From Symsagittifera roscoffensis (taxonomy: Eukaryota > Xenacoelomorpha > Acoela > Convolutidae): 64,000 bases of DNA. The stretch covers positions 9,520,539-9,584,538 of the forward strand of contig NC_087070.1 in NCBI RefSeq assembly GCF_963678635.1, written 5' to 3'. The position numbers were made by a program, and so were the translations under genes. The notes beneath the pieces were generated by a model. The model searched no databases and had not been told where the DNA came from. It worked only from the letters and a program-made list of their open reading frames with translations. This document shows positions 39,060-51,769 of the stretch, piece by piece (position 1 is the stretch's first letter; each line of letters begins with the position of its first letter).

Positions 39060-39770
39060 TCAACAGTCTTGGGACAGTGCCAAAGAAGTCTTGGGACAGA
39101 GCAGTCTGGGGACAGTCTTGGGACAGTGCAGTCCTGGGACAGTGTTGGACCAGAACAGTCTTGATACAGTCTTGGGACAGTGGTCTTGGGACAGTGGTCT
39201 TGGGACAAGGATCTTGGGACAGGGTCTTGGGACAAGGGTCTTGGGACAGCAGTCTTGGGACAGTGGTCTTGGGACAAGGGTCTTGGGACAGGGTCTTGGG
39301 ACAAGGGTCTTGGGACAGTGGTCTTGGGACAGTGGTCTTGGGACAGTGGTCTTGGGACAGTGGTCTTGGGACAAGGGTCTTGGGACAGGGTCTTGGGACA
39401 GTGGTCTTGGGACAAGGGTCTTGGGACAGGGTCTTGGGACAGTGGTCTTGGGACAAGGGTCTTGGGACAAGGGTCTTGGGACATTAGTCTTGGGACACTA
39501 GCCTTGGGATAGTAGTCTTGGGACAGTAGTCTTGGGACACTAGCCTTGGGACAGTAGTCTTGGGACACTAACCTTGGGACACTAGCCTTGGGACAGTAGT
39601 CTTGGGACACTAGCCTTGGGACAGTAGTCTTGGGACACTGGCCTTGGGACAGTAGTCTTGGGACACTAGCCTTGGGACAGTAGTCTTGGGACACTAGTCT
39701 TGGGACACTAGTATTGGGACACTAGCCTTGGGACAGTAGCCTTGGGATAGTACTCTCAGGACAAGGGTCT
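39060..39770 (+). repeat. 14-bp minisatellite in element B leader
   Basis: About 50 copies of a 14-bp unit: CTTGGGACAGTGGT, CTTGGGACAAGGGT and CTTGGGACACTAGC variants. It has the same register and core (CTTGGGAC) as in element A, but different dominant variants. Confidence 0.95.
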
Positions 39771-40135
39771 TGGGACACTGACGAAGTACTGGGACAGTAC
39801 CGAACAGTCTTGGGACAGTAGAAAGAAGCCTGGGACGGTACAAAGAAGAGTAGGGACGGTAACTGGAAGTCTTAGGACAGTATAAAAATTGAAGTAAAAT
39901 TACAACAAGTTGTTTTAAGACAGAATTAAGACAGAACAAGACTAATTGGAACCCGGTACGGTTGGGACCACAAATAAAGAAAGTTACTCAAAGATTTTAG
40001 AAAGAGAACTGGAACAAGGTTTTTATCACGTTGTATATTTTCTTTTAAGAATTTGTTTCCACAAAATTTTTTATTCTTAGAATAGACTTGTGTATATAAT
40101 AATATTGTAAATAAGAGCAATTGTAAATAGAAATA

Positions 40136-43100
40136 ATGAGACGGAGTAGGGTACCGGTGCTCGAAAAAAGGTCAAGTGGATCAAACACGAAATATAACTC
40201 GTCGCTGCGTGGAACGACATCAAGGGGCCCAGGCAAAACAAAAAATAACTTTTCAGTTAGCATGGTCAGCACGAGGAGTGGCACCGAGAGCAAGACGCGA
40301 GAAGATGCGAGGGAAAAACAGGTGGAGCCTACAATCGAAATCGAACTAGAGACACCAGACCAGAGCGTAGATGAACTGGAGAAAAAGACGACGGAGTCAA
40401 CTCCAATGCCCAATGCAGAAGAACCAAACCCGAAACCCATAGAGTTCTCACCAATAGACAATGTGGAAGATGCAATAGGCAACACCGAAGAAACGGTGAA
40501 AGAAGACTCTCAAGTAAAAAAGACATCTTTTACAGAAAAGTTGGCGATGATGGTCGGAATAAAAACGAAAGAAAACATGACTGAAGAACCAAAAGCTGAA
40601 AGAGCACGAACATTTTGGACAGTGAGCACGAAGACGACAGAAGCCAATCCAAGAGAGGAACAAACTAAAGCAGAAGCAACGGCCAAAGACAGACCGACGG
40701 CTGACCATGAAGAGGCTACTCTTGAGCTAGGTGACTTGATGGCAAAACTGAATCAGATCGACAAAAAACTAAAGCACAGCGAAGAGGACAGAGAAGTGAT
40801 AAGAAAAGAATTAAGATACATTAAACACGAGTATCTGGATAGTTATTTTAACCTGGCTAAGGCAACAGACGAGAGACTCAAGGAGATGACAGATAAGGTA
40901 GAAACCACCAATGAAGAACGAGATAGGAACATCAAAAAAGATATGCAACAGTTGAAAAACCGATATGATGATGTCAACAGCCAATTAGGTAGCCTGGAAA
41001 AGAGAATGGACACAATGAGCAAAATTCAGGCCGAAAGTTCATGTGCAATACAGACGAAATTGGATGCAATCTTGAGAAATTCTACCTCACAAGAGAGACC
41101 GGCAGCGGATCGCACGCAAGGCACCAGAGTTGACTTTGTGGAACCACAAACTGGCAAACGGCAATCGACACCGTTGCCCTTAACCCGGGATACGGTGAGC
41201 ATAGCACCAACAGCTGCTAAAACAATCATGAAGAATGGAACGTCAAGTACAACGACTGGCCCGGGGGACTCAACAGCTAACAGCAACGCAGGTCCGGATG
41301 CTATGACATGGGCAAGCACTTGGGAGATGATGAACAGGACTCTAGAGGCCTTCGCCACGAGGAACACTGACTCGAGCGATAGGAGGGACGGAAAATCAAG
41401 AAAAACTTTCAAGAAGCCAAAGGAATTCAAAGACGACTCCGATGGATGCATCGACACTTGGGTGGAAGTGATGAGATTACACCTAGAGCAAGATAACTTA
41501 AATGATGAAAGACAAGCATGCACAGCCATACTCAGCAACTTAGAAGGCACGGCATTAAAATGCGTGGTCGCAAAGAAAGAAGAAGAACGCGACACCGCGG
41601 ACAAAATCTTCGAGATATTGCTGAATCGATTCGGGTCAGGCATGAAGGGTCACCAAGCGATGATGCGATTTGAAAAGAGAAGGCAGAGGGACGACGAGTC
41701 AATAGATCGGTTCCTAGATGATCTCGAGAGCTTGAGAAGAAGGAGTGACCCAGAGGAGTCGACAAACAGAAGAAACTTTAGCATTGCCTCGAAGTTCATT
41801 GATGGGGTAAAAAGTGACGACTTAAGGACAATGTTAGCAACATACTACACATTGTCGAAAGACAGCGCACCAACCCCAGAAGAAATGAGACAGAAATCAA
41901 GGGAATACATGCTGATGAAGCCCAAGAAATACTCATATTCAGAAAACAGGAACACACAGGGGGGAGGCCAACCCCAGAGGTCATCATGGTACAAACCTAG
42001 AGATGATATGGACAAGCGCAGATCATGCGCGAACTGCGGGTCAGCGGACCACCACGTGGCTGACTGCACAACATACAAACAAGGCATGAAGAGCCTAGGA
42101 TACGCACCGGATGAGGAGGACATGAGCCAGATGGAGGAACACGAGTACTATAATGGCTTAATCATCAAGATAGGCGCTAGATGCTTCTTCTGTAACCAGG
42201 AGGGGCACTTCAGAATGGATTGTCCCTTGTTCTGGGAAGCGGTCAAGGACCAGAGTCACCCCAAACATAAGTTGGCATTAGCGGCGGTGCAGAATCAGCG
42301 GAACAGGCAAAACGAGTTTGAATCGAGGAACTTAGGAGCACCAAGCACGGAATTGCCAACGAAGACAGTGAAAGCTGTAACACATGTTAATGGTGCGATA
42401 GAATCCGCGGCCGGGAATTCTCTAGAGATAAATTATGAGAAAGCGGCGACGGAGGCAATTGCCAAAGTGAAACAGGATCTGGCTGCGAAAGAAAAAGAGC
42501 AACGATTAAAGCTGGAGATCGAAAGACAGAATTTTAACGAAGCATTAACCGGATCGAACCCAACACCAGAGGCTGTACCGGGCTCAACAAAAACCGGGAA
42601 TTGTAACACTGTAAAAATGGTGACGGGAAAGCCATTCGGCATATCGAAAATTGGGCGAGAATAATGTCGATAATCACAGTGGGCGGCCACGAGGTAACCA
42701 GAAACTTGAGCGAACCGAGCGAACCGAGCGACCAGACAATAATGCACATTGACGTGTACGCAGATTACTTGAGTGGTATAAGCCCACAAACGACTTCTAG
42801 AGCGCTGAGAGCACTACTCATGAGAGGGGGCAGCAAGTCGGTACGTGTTGATAACAGATATACTGAAGCTTATGGTCCACACGAGGTGATGCTAAATATA
42901 GATGGGATCAACATATATACCAAGACAATGATAACATGTGACGAAGACCTAATTGGGCAAATCTACGTAGGGAAAGAAGAGTTGAAAGTGAGATCGATTG
43001 GACACTGCGCCATGCTTGAAGAAGATGCAATGCACATCGGGACGGAGGCAGATGTGACAGGGCACGTGCTAGATATAAGTGGCAAAAAGACTCAGTTGCG

Positions 43101-46100
43101 TGGGTTACTTGATACGGGAGCAGTCTTGAGCGTCATACCAATCGAAACTTGGGAAAGGATGGGCTTTGACAAAGGTGACTTGATAGACTCGAGAATACGG
43201 CTGTCAGCTGCAAACATACGGAACCCGGATAGGAGGTACGCAATCAAACCGGTAAATTTAATAATGGCAAATGAAAACAAAGCACCGGTATTCTTGAGTA
43301 GGAGGGTGAGGCTAAAAGCTAATGAAGCGGCAATCGTAAGCTTGAGGATGAAAAATTACAATGAACTAAGTGACAACAAGCAAGTGTGTATAGTTCCGAA
43401 TCCTAATAGTCAAATTGCTGCTGTTTTAGGAAGATCATTCTCGATAACGAAGAGCGGCCTCTGCGTCAGTGTCTAGTTGAATACCCTTGATATACCGATC
43501 ACGATACAGAGAGGGAGGAAACTGGGATATGCTTTACCGGTTAAAACTCGATATGAAACAATTGAGAACTCAAAACAAAATGAAGTTGTTGATTGTCCCA
43601 ATCACAGGGACAAAATTTGTATCTTGAGACGATTGCAGAAAATAAAAGATTCTTCAGGTCTTATTAAATCACTTAAGTCAGAAACGGACGATGGGCTGTC
43701 GAGCTGTTCGAACTTTCCAGAGCGACCCACACTAGATGAAATGCAAACTGATAAACCGGTTCTGCCGGAGATTGAACATTTGAGGGGCAAACTGAAAGAT
43801 GAACAGCTCGAAGCCATCAAGGACGTACTAGAGCGGAACGAGGAAGTTTTTCGAGGCATAAGGCGGATATCGGGTGTTGTAATTTCGTTGAGCATGAAAT
43901 AGAACTTGAGGAGAACGCGGTACCGCACAGGGAGGGGGCGAGGCGCATGACCCCGCACAAATCGGAGGCGTGTAGAAAAGAGATCGAAACGTTACTAGAG
44001 TATGACATGATAAAACCATCCAAGTCACCGTGGGCGTGTGGAGTAGTGATGGCCAAAAAGAAAGGCGACCAGTTGAGGTTTTGTTGTGACTTTCGATACC
44101 TGAACTCCGTCACGGCGAAGGATGCCTATCCCATACCTAGGATTGATGAGAGCCTCTCGAAGTTAGGTGATGCAAAATTTTTTACGACTCTTGATTTAGG
44201 CTCGGCCTTTTGGCAAGTACCACTAAGGAAGCAGGACAGGGACAAGACAGGGTTTGCCTGCGAGTTGGGTCTGTTTCAATGGAAACGGATGCCGTTTGGA
44301 CTCTGCAATGCCACAGCCACGTTTCAGCGGTTGATGGCACACGCGCTGATAGGCGTAACGAAGAAGTATGGCAACCTGGTAATGTGCTACGTGGATGACG
44401 TGGTAATAGCGACGCCAACACTGGAAGACCACATTGAGAGACTTGACGAAGTGTTTGCATGCATGAAGAGGTCGGGGCTAAAGTGTAAACCATCAAAGTG
44501 CGAGATACTTAAGGACTCAATAAAATACTTGGGCAGGATGGTAGACAAGCACGGCATCAGACCTGATGCGGACGCCGTGGAAGCAGTCCTGACCTGGAAG
44601 TCACCGAAGACAGAGCACCAGTTGATGAGCTTCCTGGGTTTCGCTAACTATTATAGAGAATTCATCAAAGGCTATGCGGACAAGGTATACCCGATGCAAC
44701 AATTAATGAGACACAAGGGCAAGAAGTTCATGTGGAACAACGCGGCAGAAGAGTCATTCCAGAGAATAAAGAAAGAGCTATGTGAGGCACCAGTACTGGG
44801 TATGCCGACTGAGAAGGGGATGTACGTGCTGGACACGGATGCGTCGGTAGTCGCGATTTCTGGGATTCTCCACCAAGAACAAGAATGGAATGGGAAGACA
44901 GTCTTGAGACCAATAGCGTACGGGAGCAAAGTCCTAAGTGACACAGAAATGAAGTACGGAGCACCGAAAGCAGAGATGTTTGCAGTGGTCACCTTTGTCG
45001 AGAAATACAGGGCATACCTGGGCAGTGAGCCATTCAAGTTGCGAGTCGACAACAGAGCACTGAGCTGGCTGAAAACGTACTCAATGTACCAAAGTTACAT
45101 TGGGAGGTGGATAGTTCGCCTGGACGGATACAACATGATAATTGAGCATAGAACGCGAGAAAAACATCAGAATGCCGACAGCTTGAGTAAGAAGACGGAG
45201 TTCTATGAGAGACAAGAGCAAAGAGAAGCAGACAGACCTGAAATCAAAGATGGCTTCTCATTCATGGACAAGGAAACGTACGACAGTCTTCCACTCACGA
45301 GATGGCTGGACAAGTCAGGCAAACCGATAGAAGATCATCCTGAATTGCCTAAAGAGCCTCCAGAGAAGACCATCTTGAAGAAGAGCAAGAGGATTCCGAT
45401 TGAGATTATACTCAAGTCGAAGATCGTGAAGGAGACGCTCAAGGCAAAAGGCTATGATCTTAACCAGGTGGAAGCAGGAACTGCACAGATAGATGATGAC
45501 TTAATGAGGTTGCTCGAGAAACTATCAGATGATAAGCCCGTGATCCAAGAGAAGGGTAAAGAGGAACCGGAAGTCACTATACTTCGGAGAAAAGAGACAG
45601 TGAACGATACTAACTCATCAAGAGGAAGCGTCACTGACAGCAAGGATGTCGTGCGGTCACTAGTTGACAAAATCCCCGAAGACATTCTGGAGCAGACCAA
45701 GGTTAGGAAAAAGAAAGTGACGTTCAAAGAAGATACTGAACACCTGGGACTAGGTCAAGAGTCCGGGGAGTGTTCCAGGTTCACGGAAGAAGGAACCGGA
45801 GAAGGAAAATTGTCCGGGGAGCGTGAAGGATGGGATGAAGACTCGGATGAGAGCAGCGAAAACCAAGACAGTCTGTGCATGATATTGGCGGAAGAGAAGA
45901 CAAGGCACCACGACAGGGAGTTACAGACGGATCCATCTTCAGGAACATACAACATGGACATACAGGAGATGCGAGGTGGTGAGGAACTTGAGAAAATTGC
46001 GGTTGCAAGGAAACCATTCAGGGAACTATCATGCAACTCAAACATCAGAACGAATCTGGAGCCAGAAGATGATATGAAAATCGTGAAAAAGATGATATGC

Positions 46101-48767
46101 GTGAAACTGAGTGATGACATCCACAACCCTGGTGAGATGAATGGACAGATCATGGCGCTAAAGGAGCATGTCAAGGCGAGATATAGGCTGTCAGACCTAA
46201 TGAGAGCCCAGAAGAATGACAAAATGACAAGTAACCTCTCCAAATGGATCCAGTCGGGGGTCAAGGAGAAGGGGGAACTTGAGGAAGACAGCTACAAGAT
46301 CTTGAGCCAGTTCTACAAAGAAAAGAAAGACTTACTTTATCACACAGCTGATGGGGTGGTAGCGTGCAAGAGGAGAGATGAGGAAAAGATATTACACAAA
46401 CACAACCTCATCATACTACCACAATTGTACCAGACGGAGGTGCTTTTCAGATCACACGACCAGATGGGCCACCAGGGGATAGACAAAGTACAACAAAGGA
46501 TACTTCACAGGTTTGATTGGCCAGGAATGAGAAAAGCTTGCGAGAGATGGGTGAATGCCTGCCTGGCATGTCTCCAGGTAAAAGACCCAAGGAAGATGAA
46601 GTTTCCCCTCAAGTCCGTTGAGAGCTCAGAGTTCAATGAAGTGGTGCAGATAGACCATCAAAAAATCTGCATGACAGAGTCGGGATATAACCAGATACTG
46701 GTTATAATAGATCACTTCACAAAGTTGGCGGAAGCGGTTCCGTGCCAGACAGCCTCGGCCGAAGAGACATGTGATCATCTGATAACGCATTGGATATCGC
46801 GGTATGGTTTTCCAATGACTTTCCAGTCGGACAACGGCAAAGCTTTCGTGGGGGACTTGACAAAAGAATTGATGAAGAGATCGCACATTGCTCAAGCACA
46901 CTCGACGACCTATCATCCACAGACCAATGGGTTGGTAGAGAGACAGAACAGGACACTGGTCAACATGTTAAGGGTGTACTGCTCAAGATACATGACGGAC
47001 TGGGACAAATATCTGCCATAGGTAGTAGGAGCCTACAACAGTACACAGCACTCAACGACGGGCATCAGTCCTTTCATGATGTTGACGGGCAGGGAGAGAG
47101 CAATGCCTCTGACATTCTTTTACCCGGAATACGAAGGGAAAAGGACGTCGCCTCAGGCATACGTGAAAGAAGCGATCAAAAGAAAACAGGAGTTGAACGA
47201 GCTATGCAGGAGGAACACGGCGCAAGCGCAAATGAGGCAACGCAGGAAATATGACGAAAAAATATTACGAGCAAAGCCATATGAAGTGGGCCAATACGTG
47301 TGGGTCTTCCAAAATGTCATACCGCCCAAGGGAACAAAGAAACTACTCAAGAAGTGGAGGGGACCATTCATGATAACGGAGGTTCATCAACAAGGACGGT
47401 TCTATCGCTTGAGTACTGGGCGAGCGGCACATTATAAAAATCTGAAGCCTCACGTCCCGTCCCCAGAGGATTGGTGCATACCGAAGGACATGGAGGGTCT
47501 TGAGTACCTGGTGGTAGAGCCAGCGTGTGAAGTGAATGAAAAAGGCACCAGAGAGAAAAATGATGGTAATGAGAACTTGAGTTTGGACGACAACGAAAAG
47601 ATAGGAGGGGAGTCTGATGCAGGATCATTTGTAGAAGAAGACTGGAACGACCCGGAGCAAGATGAGGTGCCGAAGTGGATGGAGCCGGATCGACCGACAC
47701 CACCGAAAACCAGGACTGGCAATCTTAAACGCACCGGCATGAGGTACAACAGGTACGGGGATGACTTCTTGATCGATAAGATACAGCCAGACAAATTGGG
47801 CGAGGAACTACTGAGCGCAGGCGAACTGGAAGCCGGAGAGGAATGGCAGGTCATTGACGATGGTGGACACTATCCGCAGGAAGACCACTCGACGCCGGAA
47901 TTAGAGACAGATCTCGAGCAGAGTGAGATAGAGAGGAGGAAGAACACGAACTTGAGGATACTAGAGTGGATGCGCGATGTCAAAGACGAGAGCCACGAAG
48001 GACAAAGCATTGAACAAGTCGATGTATCAGCGGCAAATTACATGAAGACAGAGGACCCTCTTTTCGGATGGACGGCAACAGACAGGCCACTGGACATTCC
48101 TCAGGACAATTCAGACCCGACAACATCGACGGGGACGTCGATAAAAATTGTTGTCCGGGGAGTGGGGGTAGGACTTACCCACACCGAAAATTTGATGATA
48201 AAGAAGCTCAAGGAAGTGAGAGAAACAAGCGAATTGGAACTGGAAGAAGAAGAGCCGGAGCCTACCATAGGTCGGAATTTCAAAACGAAATTTGAAATAC
48301 CCAATGAGTACTCGTAGAACATCATGATAACGGATAGTGACTTCATCCTGTCAAACAGCACTAGCGCGATCTGCATCACGGCGAACATGAGTTTCAAATC
48401 AAGATTGGAAGCTGACTTGAGAAGAGAGTACCAGAACGTGGAGTTTCTGTTCAGACAGAGACCAGGACTAGGAGGGATGGCAGCGCTTCCACCATCAGTA
48501 GCACAAGTCCCGGGCAAATATCTGTGCTTCCTAGTGACGAGGGTCAATGACAGGAACACAATTGATCCCGAACACGTGATGTTGGCACTAACAAGACTAC
48601 GAGACTTCATGATTGAAAGAGGAATAACGGAGGTCTCAATGCCGGTGTATGACCCAAACAGGGGCAGACTGAGCTCGAGGGAATTGTACGCTATCCTACA
48701 TGTAGTCTTTGCGGAAACTGAGATAATGGTGTATCTGCACAAAAAATACTACTTGAGCATCGCCTGA
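40136..48767 (+). pseudogene. Element B gag-pol
   Basis: The same architecture as element A. Gag starts MRRSRVPV, with a coiled coil (about 40.72-41.03 kb), a capsid-like region (about 41.43-41.76 kb) and zinc knuckles CANCGSADHHVADC (42026-42067) and CFFCNQEGHFRMDC (42182-42223). The protease LLDTGAVLSVIP lies near 43.11 kb. RT spans 44.0-44.7 kb with YVDDV at 44388-44402. RNase H follows at about 44.8-45.2 kb, starting LDTDAS. A charged linker carries two GTCCGGGGAG decamers. Integrase lies at about 46.4-47.0 kb (HDQMGHQGIDK, CLAC, IDHQK, SDNGKAF, VERQNR), with a GPF motif near 47.36 kb. The macro-like module ends the protein. Gag and Pol appear to share one frame, as in single-ORF Ty3/gypsy elements. 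It is broken about five times. Confidence 0.93.
48150..48767 (+). other. Macro-like (TARG1/OARD1-type) module at the end of element B pol
   Basis: The same module as in element A: SNSTSAICIT, LGGMAALPPS, PGKYLCFLVTR, ALTRLRDFMIERGITEVSMP, VVFAETEIMVY. It begins just after VVRGVGVGLTHTEN, a segment conserved in A, B and C. Confidence 0.65.
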
Positions 48768-49267
48768 GTTGGGGACACGGGGGTCTCGAGTTGGGTGTGA
48801 GGGAGGAGTCTTGAGTTAGGTACTGGGGTGCGGCACAGGTAAAGGGATCTTAAGACGTGATTGGCATGACAATTAAATTTTAAAAAGAATTAACGGTGCT
48901 AAAACATAAAATGAATCTGCATGCTTTTAAGGAAATTCCAATTGAATCGTTCTAAGTAGAATGAAAATGATAAGATTTTAACCATACTGGTAAAAGAGGG
49001 GGTTTCTAGGTTAGGAGCATGACATGTTAGGTCTTCATGTGGTTTCTGTTTTCAGATCAAGTTTGAAAAACAAAGATGAAAATCCAACTACACTCAAGCG
49101 AGAGACAGAAAGAGAAATCTTGATTGAACTCGCGATAATCGACACCTACAGCAAGTGTTTGCAAGGGAACATTTCTAGAGATTTCTTGAGTTGGGTAATA
49201 CTTGAGTCGGTAAGGTAATTCTTGAGCTGGTTAACATATACCTGTATACATCCCGACGTCACAAAGA
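48768..49267 (+). promoter_or_regulatory. Inter-block region of element B with acceptor-like site
   Basis: 500 bp between gag-pol and the second block. TTTCTGTTTTCAG at about 49045-49057 is a strong 3' splice site match about 210 bases before the ATG of the second block. Several CTTGAG/CTCGAG hexamers cluster at both ends (48786-48815 and 49180-49232). Confidence 0.5.
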
Positions 49268-50479
49268 ATGGCAGACAGATTCTGGAAATCCATGCCCGCG
49301 GCCCTGAAGAAGCCTACTCTTGATGAATTGTACAGACGCCTGGGGGACCTGGACTATACCCAGATAGACGAGAGAATGGCGGTAATGCTGAATGCCATCC
49401 TCCAGTTGGAAGACCAGGGTGAATGCAGGGAGTCTGCGACGGAGGCTGTCTTGATGATCGGCTACACCACCGAGGGTATATCAAACCAAGAACAGACCAG
49501 ATGGTTGTCTTGGAATGTGGATGGAGGAGTAAGGGGCTTTGACTTGGCAAGGAATCCTGGCCTGAGTAACAACACTGAATATGGCGCAGGGGAATTCCCA
49601 CTACCAGCTAGGCCAACAGCAAGACCTACAGGCCAGGGCTCGAGTAGGGTGCCGTCGATGACGCGAGCGCAACAGACGACCGAGGCATATCCGGATCTTG
49701 GTGTTCTAAAGAAAGAGCTCGAGAAGGCGCAGAAGGAAAGGAACAAGGCGAACCTCGATTGGGATCAGGCAAAGCTGGATCGGGAGAAGGTTCAGCTGGA
49801 GAGAGACCAGGCGGTCAACGAGCGCGATCAGACTCTGAGGTTGCTTGAGATGCTAAAAGCTGAACATCAGCAAGAACTAAGGGTGCGGGAGAACGCCGCG
49901 AATCGTGATCAACTGAAGTCGGAGTTGGAGAGAATAGAGCAACGACAACGCGAGCTTGATGCACAGAAGGGATCCAGACCAAAGGAGCGAGTGGTTACCA
50001 GCTCGAGGCCAGAGTCACGCATGGAGGTGGATGAAGCCCCCAGGGCAAGAGGACGGTTCAACCTTGACCGCGAGGCCCGAGAACACATGAGTGAAGGGTT
50101 GGAAGTCTGGATACCGAATGACGCAACGCCTTCCTTGCGTAGCCTAGAGACGCAACCCGTACGCCCACTGATGGATGTGGTACTGCCGGGATATACCCCA
50201 ACCTCGACCTCGAGTGACAGTCAGGTGAGCGGCGGCTCATCGCGTCTGAAAGAGCTGGGCGAGAAATTACGGCAGAAAAGTCGTGAAAGTTCGGCAAGAC
50301 CGGAGCTTCCCCCAACTTGGAGGGAACAGCCGGTCAGGAGCGTCGTGATCTCGAGTTATAAGAAAAATACAGAGAAGAGGTACCACAGGCACAATCGGCT
50401 GGATTGGAGTGCGGAACAGAAAGCCAGGAGGGACTGCTTTCATGATGCAGCCTGGGTGGAGTATCTTGCGCCACCCCGT

Positions 50480-51010
50480 GTGCCAGAAGGTGCAGTTCAC
50501 ATAATCGTAGGGGACAGCCTGGTGCGGGTGTTGACCCGGATCCAATCGCATTGGCAGACAGGAATCTTGAGTTTCGCTGGAGCTGCCACGCCACAGATGT
50601 TGGCAACACTCGACATGCTAGGGATGACTAAAGTATACACGGTGACCCTGATGATCGGGACTAACGATGTATCAAGGGGAGAAGCGAGGAAAATAACGAG
50701 GCTGCACGACAAGATGAGCTGCCTTCTTGAGGAGCTGAGGATCCAGATGGACCCCATCCTGTTGACGGTATGTACTGTCCCCTACAATATGATGTTTGAT
50801 CAGCACGCCTTGGAGATGAATGAGAAGGTGCGGAACCTAAACAAGGTGATCCGAGATATCCACCAGAAGAGCGGCTCCCTGTCAGACTGTTGGACGTGGC
50901 GGAGCGCATGGAGAAAAAGGGATTCCCTGAAGACACCTCCAATGATGGAATCCACTTCGATAGGCCAAGGGGAGCGGAGTGGCTGAACGACGTCTTCCAA
51001 GAACACATAA
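50480..51010 (+). other. SGNH/GDSL hydrolase module of element B
   Basis: Block I IVGDSLVR at about 50505, block II FAGAATPQM at about 50574, block III MIGTNDVS at about 50651 and block V DGIHFDRPRG at about 50943. The full nucleophile, oxyanion and Asp-x-x-His set is present in motif form, in the right order and spacing. Confidence 0.8.
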
Positions 51011-51769
51011 ACACGCTAGAGGCGGATCTGCTAGAGACAGCCCAATTCACATTAGGACCACCCCCGAACCCACCATTCCTTGCCTCAAGGGCCTTGTCTG
51101 GTCGCTTGGGAACGAGAGTTGACACTAGAGACAGTTCGAGGAGCAACCAGACCAGATTGCAGAGTGTCACGCCAATGGAGTCTGAGGAGGTGACGTCATC
51201 AACACCTCCAGGCTCGGCGATATCCTCAGTGGTAGTGGCAGAGAACAAGCGGGAAAAGAGATCTATGGAGACCGCTCGCTTGAGATATCCTGAGAAGGTG
51301 AAAGAACTGGACCTAGAGGGTTTGGAATGCAGGCGAGAATTGGCGGAGACCCTGGGGATTGAACGAGTGTCGCACGAGGATTTAAACAGACATCATTGCG
51401 TGGACTGGTTGAAAGCTCATGAGGCACACTTCTCGAGAACGAAATTGATGAAGACCGCAGATCTGACCGAAATTCCCACAAAAGCGATCATGGGACCCAT
51501 TAACTACAGACCTCTCAAGCTGTTGGGGAGTCCTGGACTCATAGTAGAACCCCCCAAACACCGAACAAGCATCGCCAGGATCAGGTTGGCGACCCCGGCA
51601 CAGTTGAAAGTGGTAGACAAGCTACTCAATCCGGGGGGAATGGAATTGCCAGATGCCGCTTACGAAGGCTCGAAGTTGGCGGAAGATCCCAGGTACGGGA
51701 AGCCCTGTGGCAGCACCCAGCTGGCCAAAATTCTGGCAGTTTATGATAGAGCAGATCCAGCTGCTGCGA

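Larger units (their letters stand above)
37526..40135 (+). other. Leader of element B
   Basis: 2.6 kb without a real gene. It has three 70-bp hairpin units (38004-38190), a donor-like AG|GTAATT at 38901/38902 and a 14-bp minisatellite (about 39060-39770). Homology with the element A leader is clear outside the minisatellite. Long frames through the minisatellite on both strands are repeat artefacts. Confidence 0.8.

Noticed and set aside
39008-39694. Open frames of Pro-Lys-Thr or Leu-Gly-Thr type repeats on both strands
   Set aside because: A 14-bp repeat lacking stops stays open in several frames. No start context, conservation or domain supports a protein.
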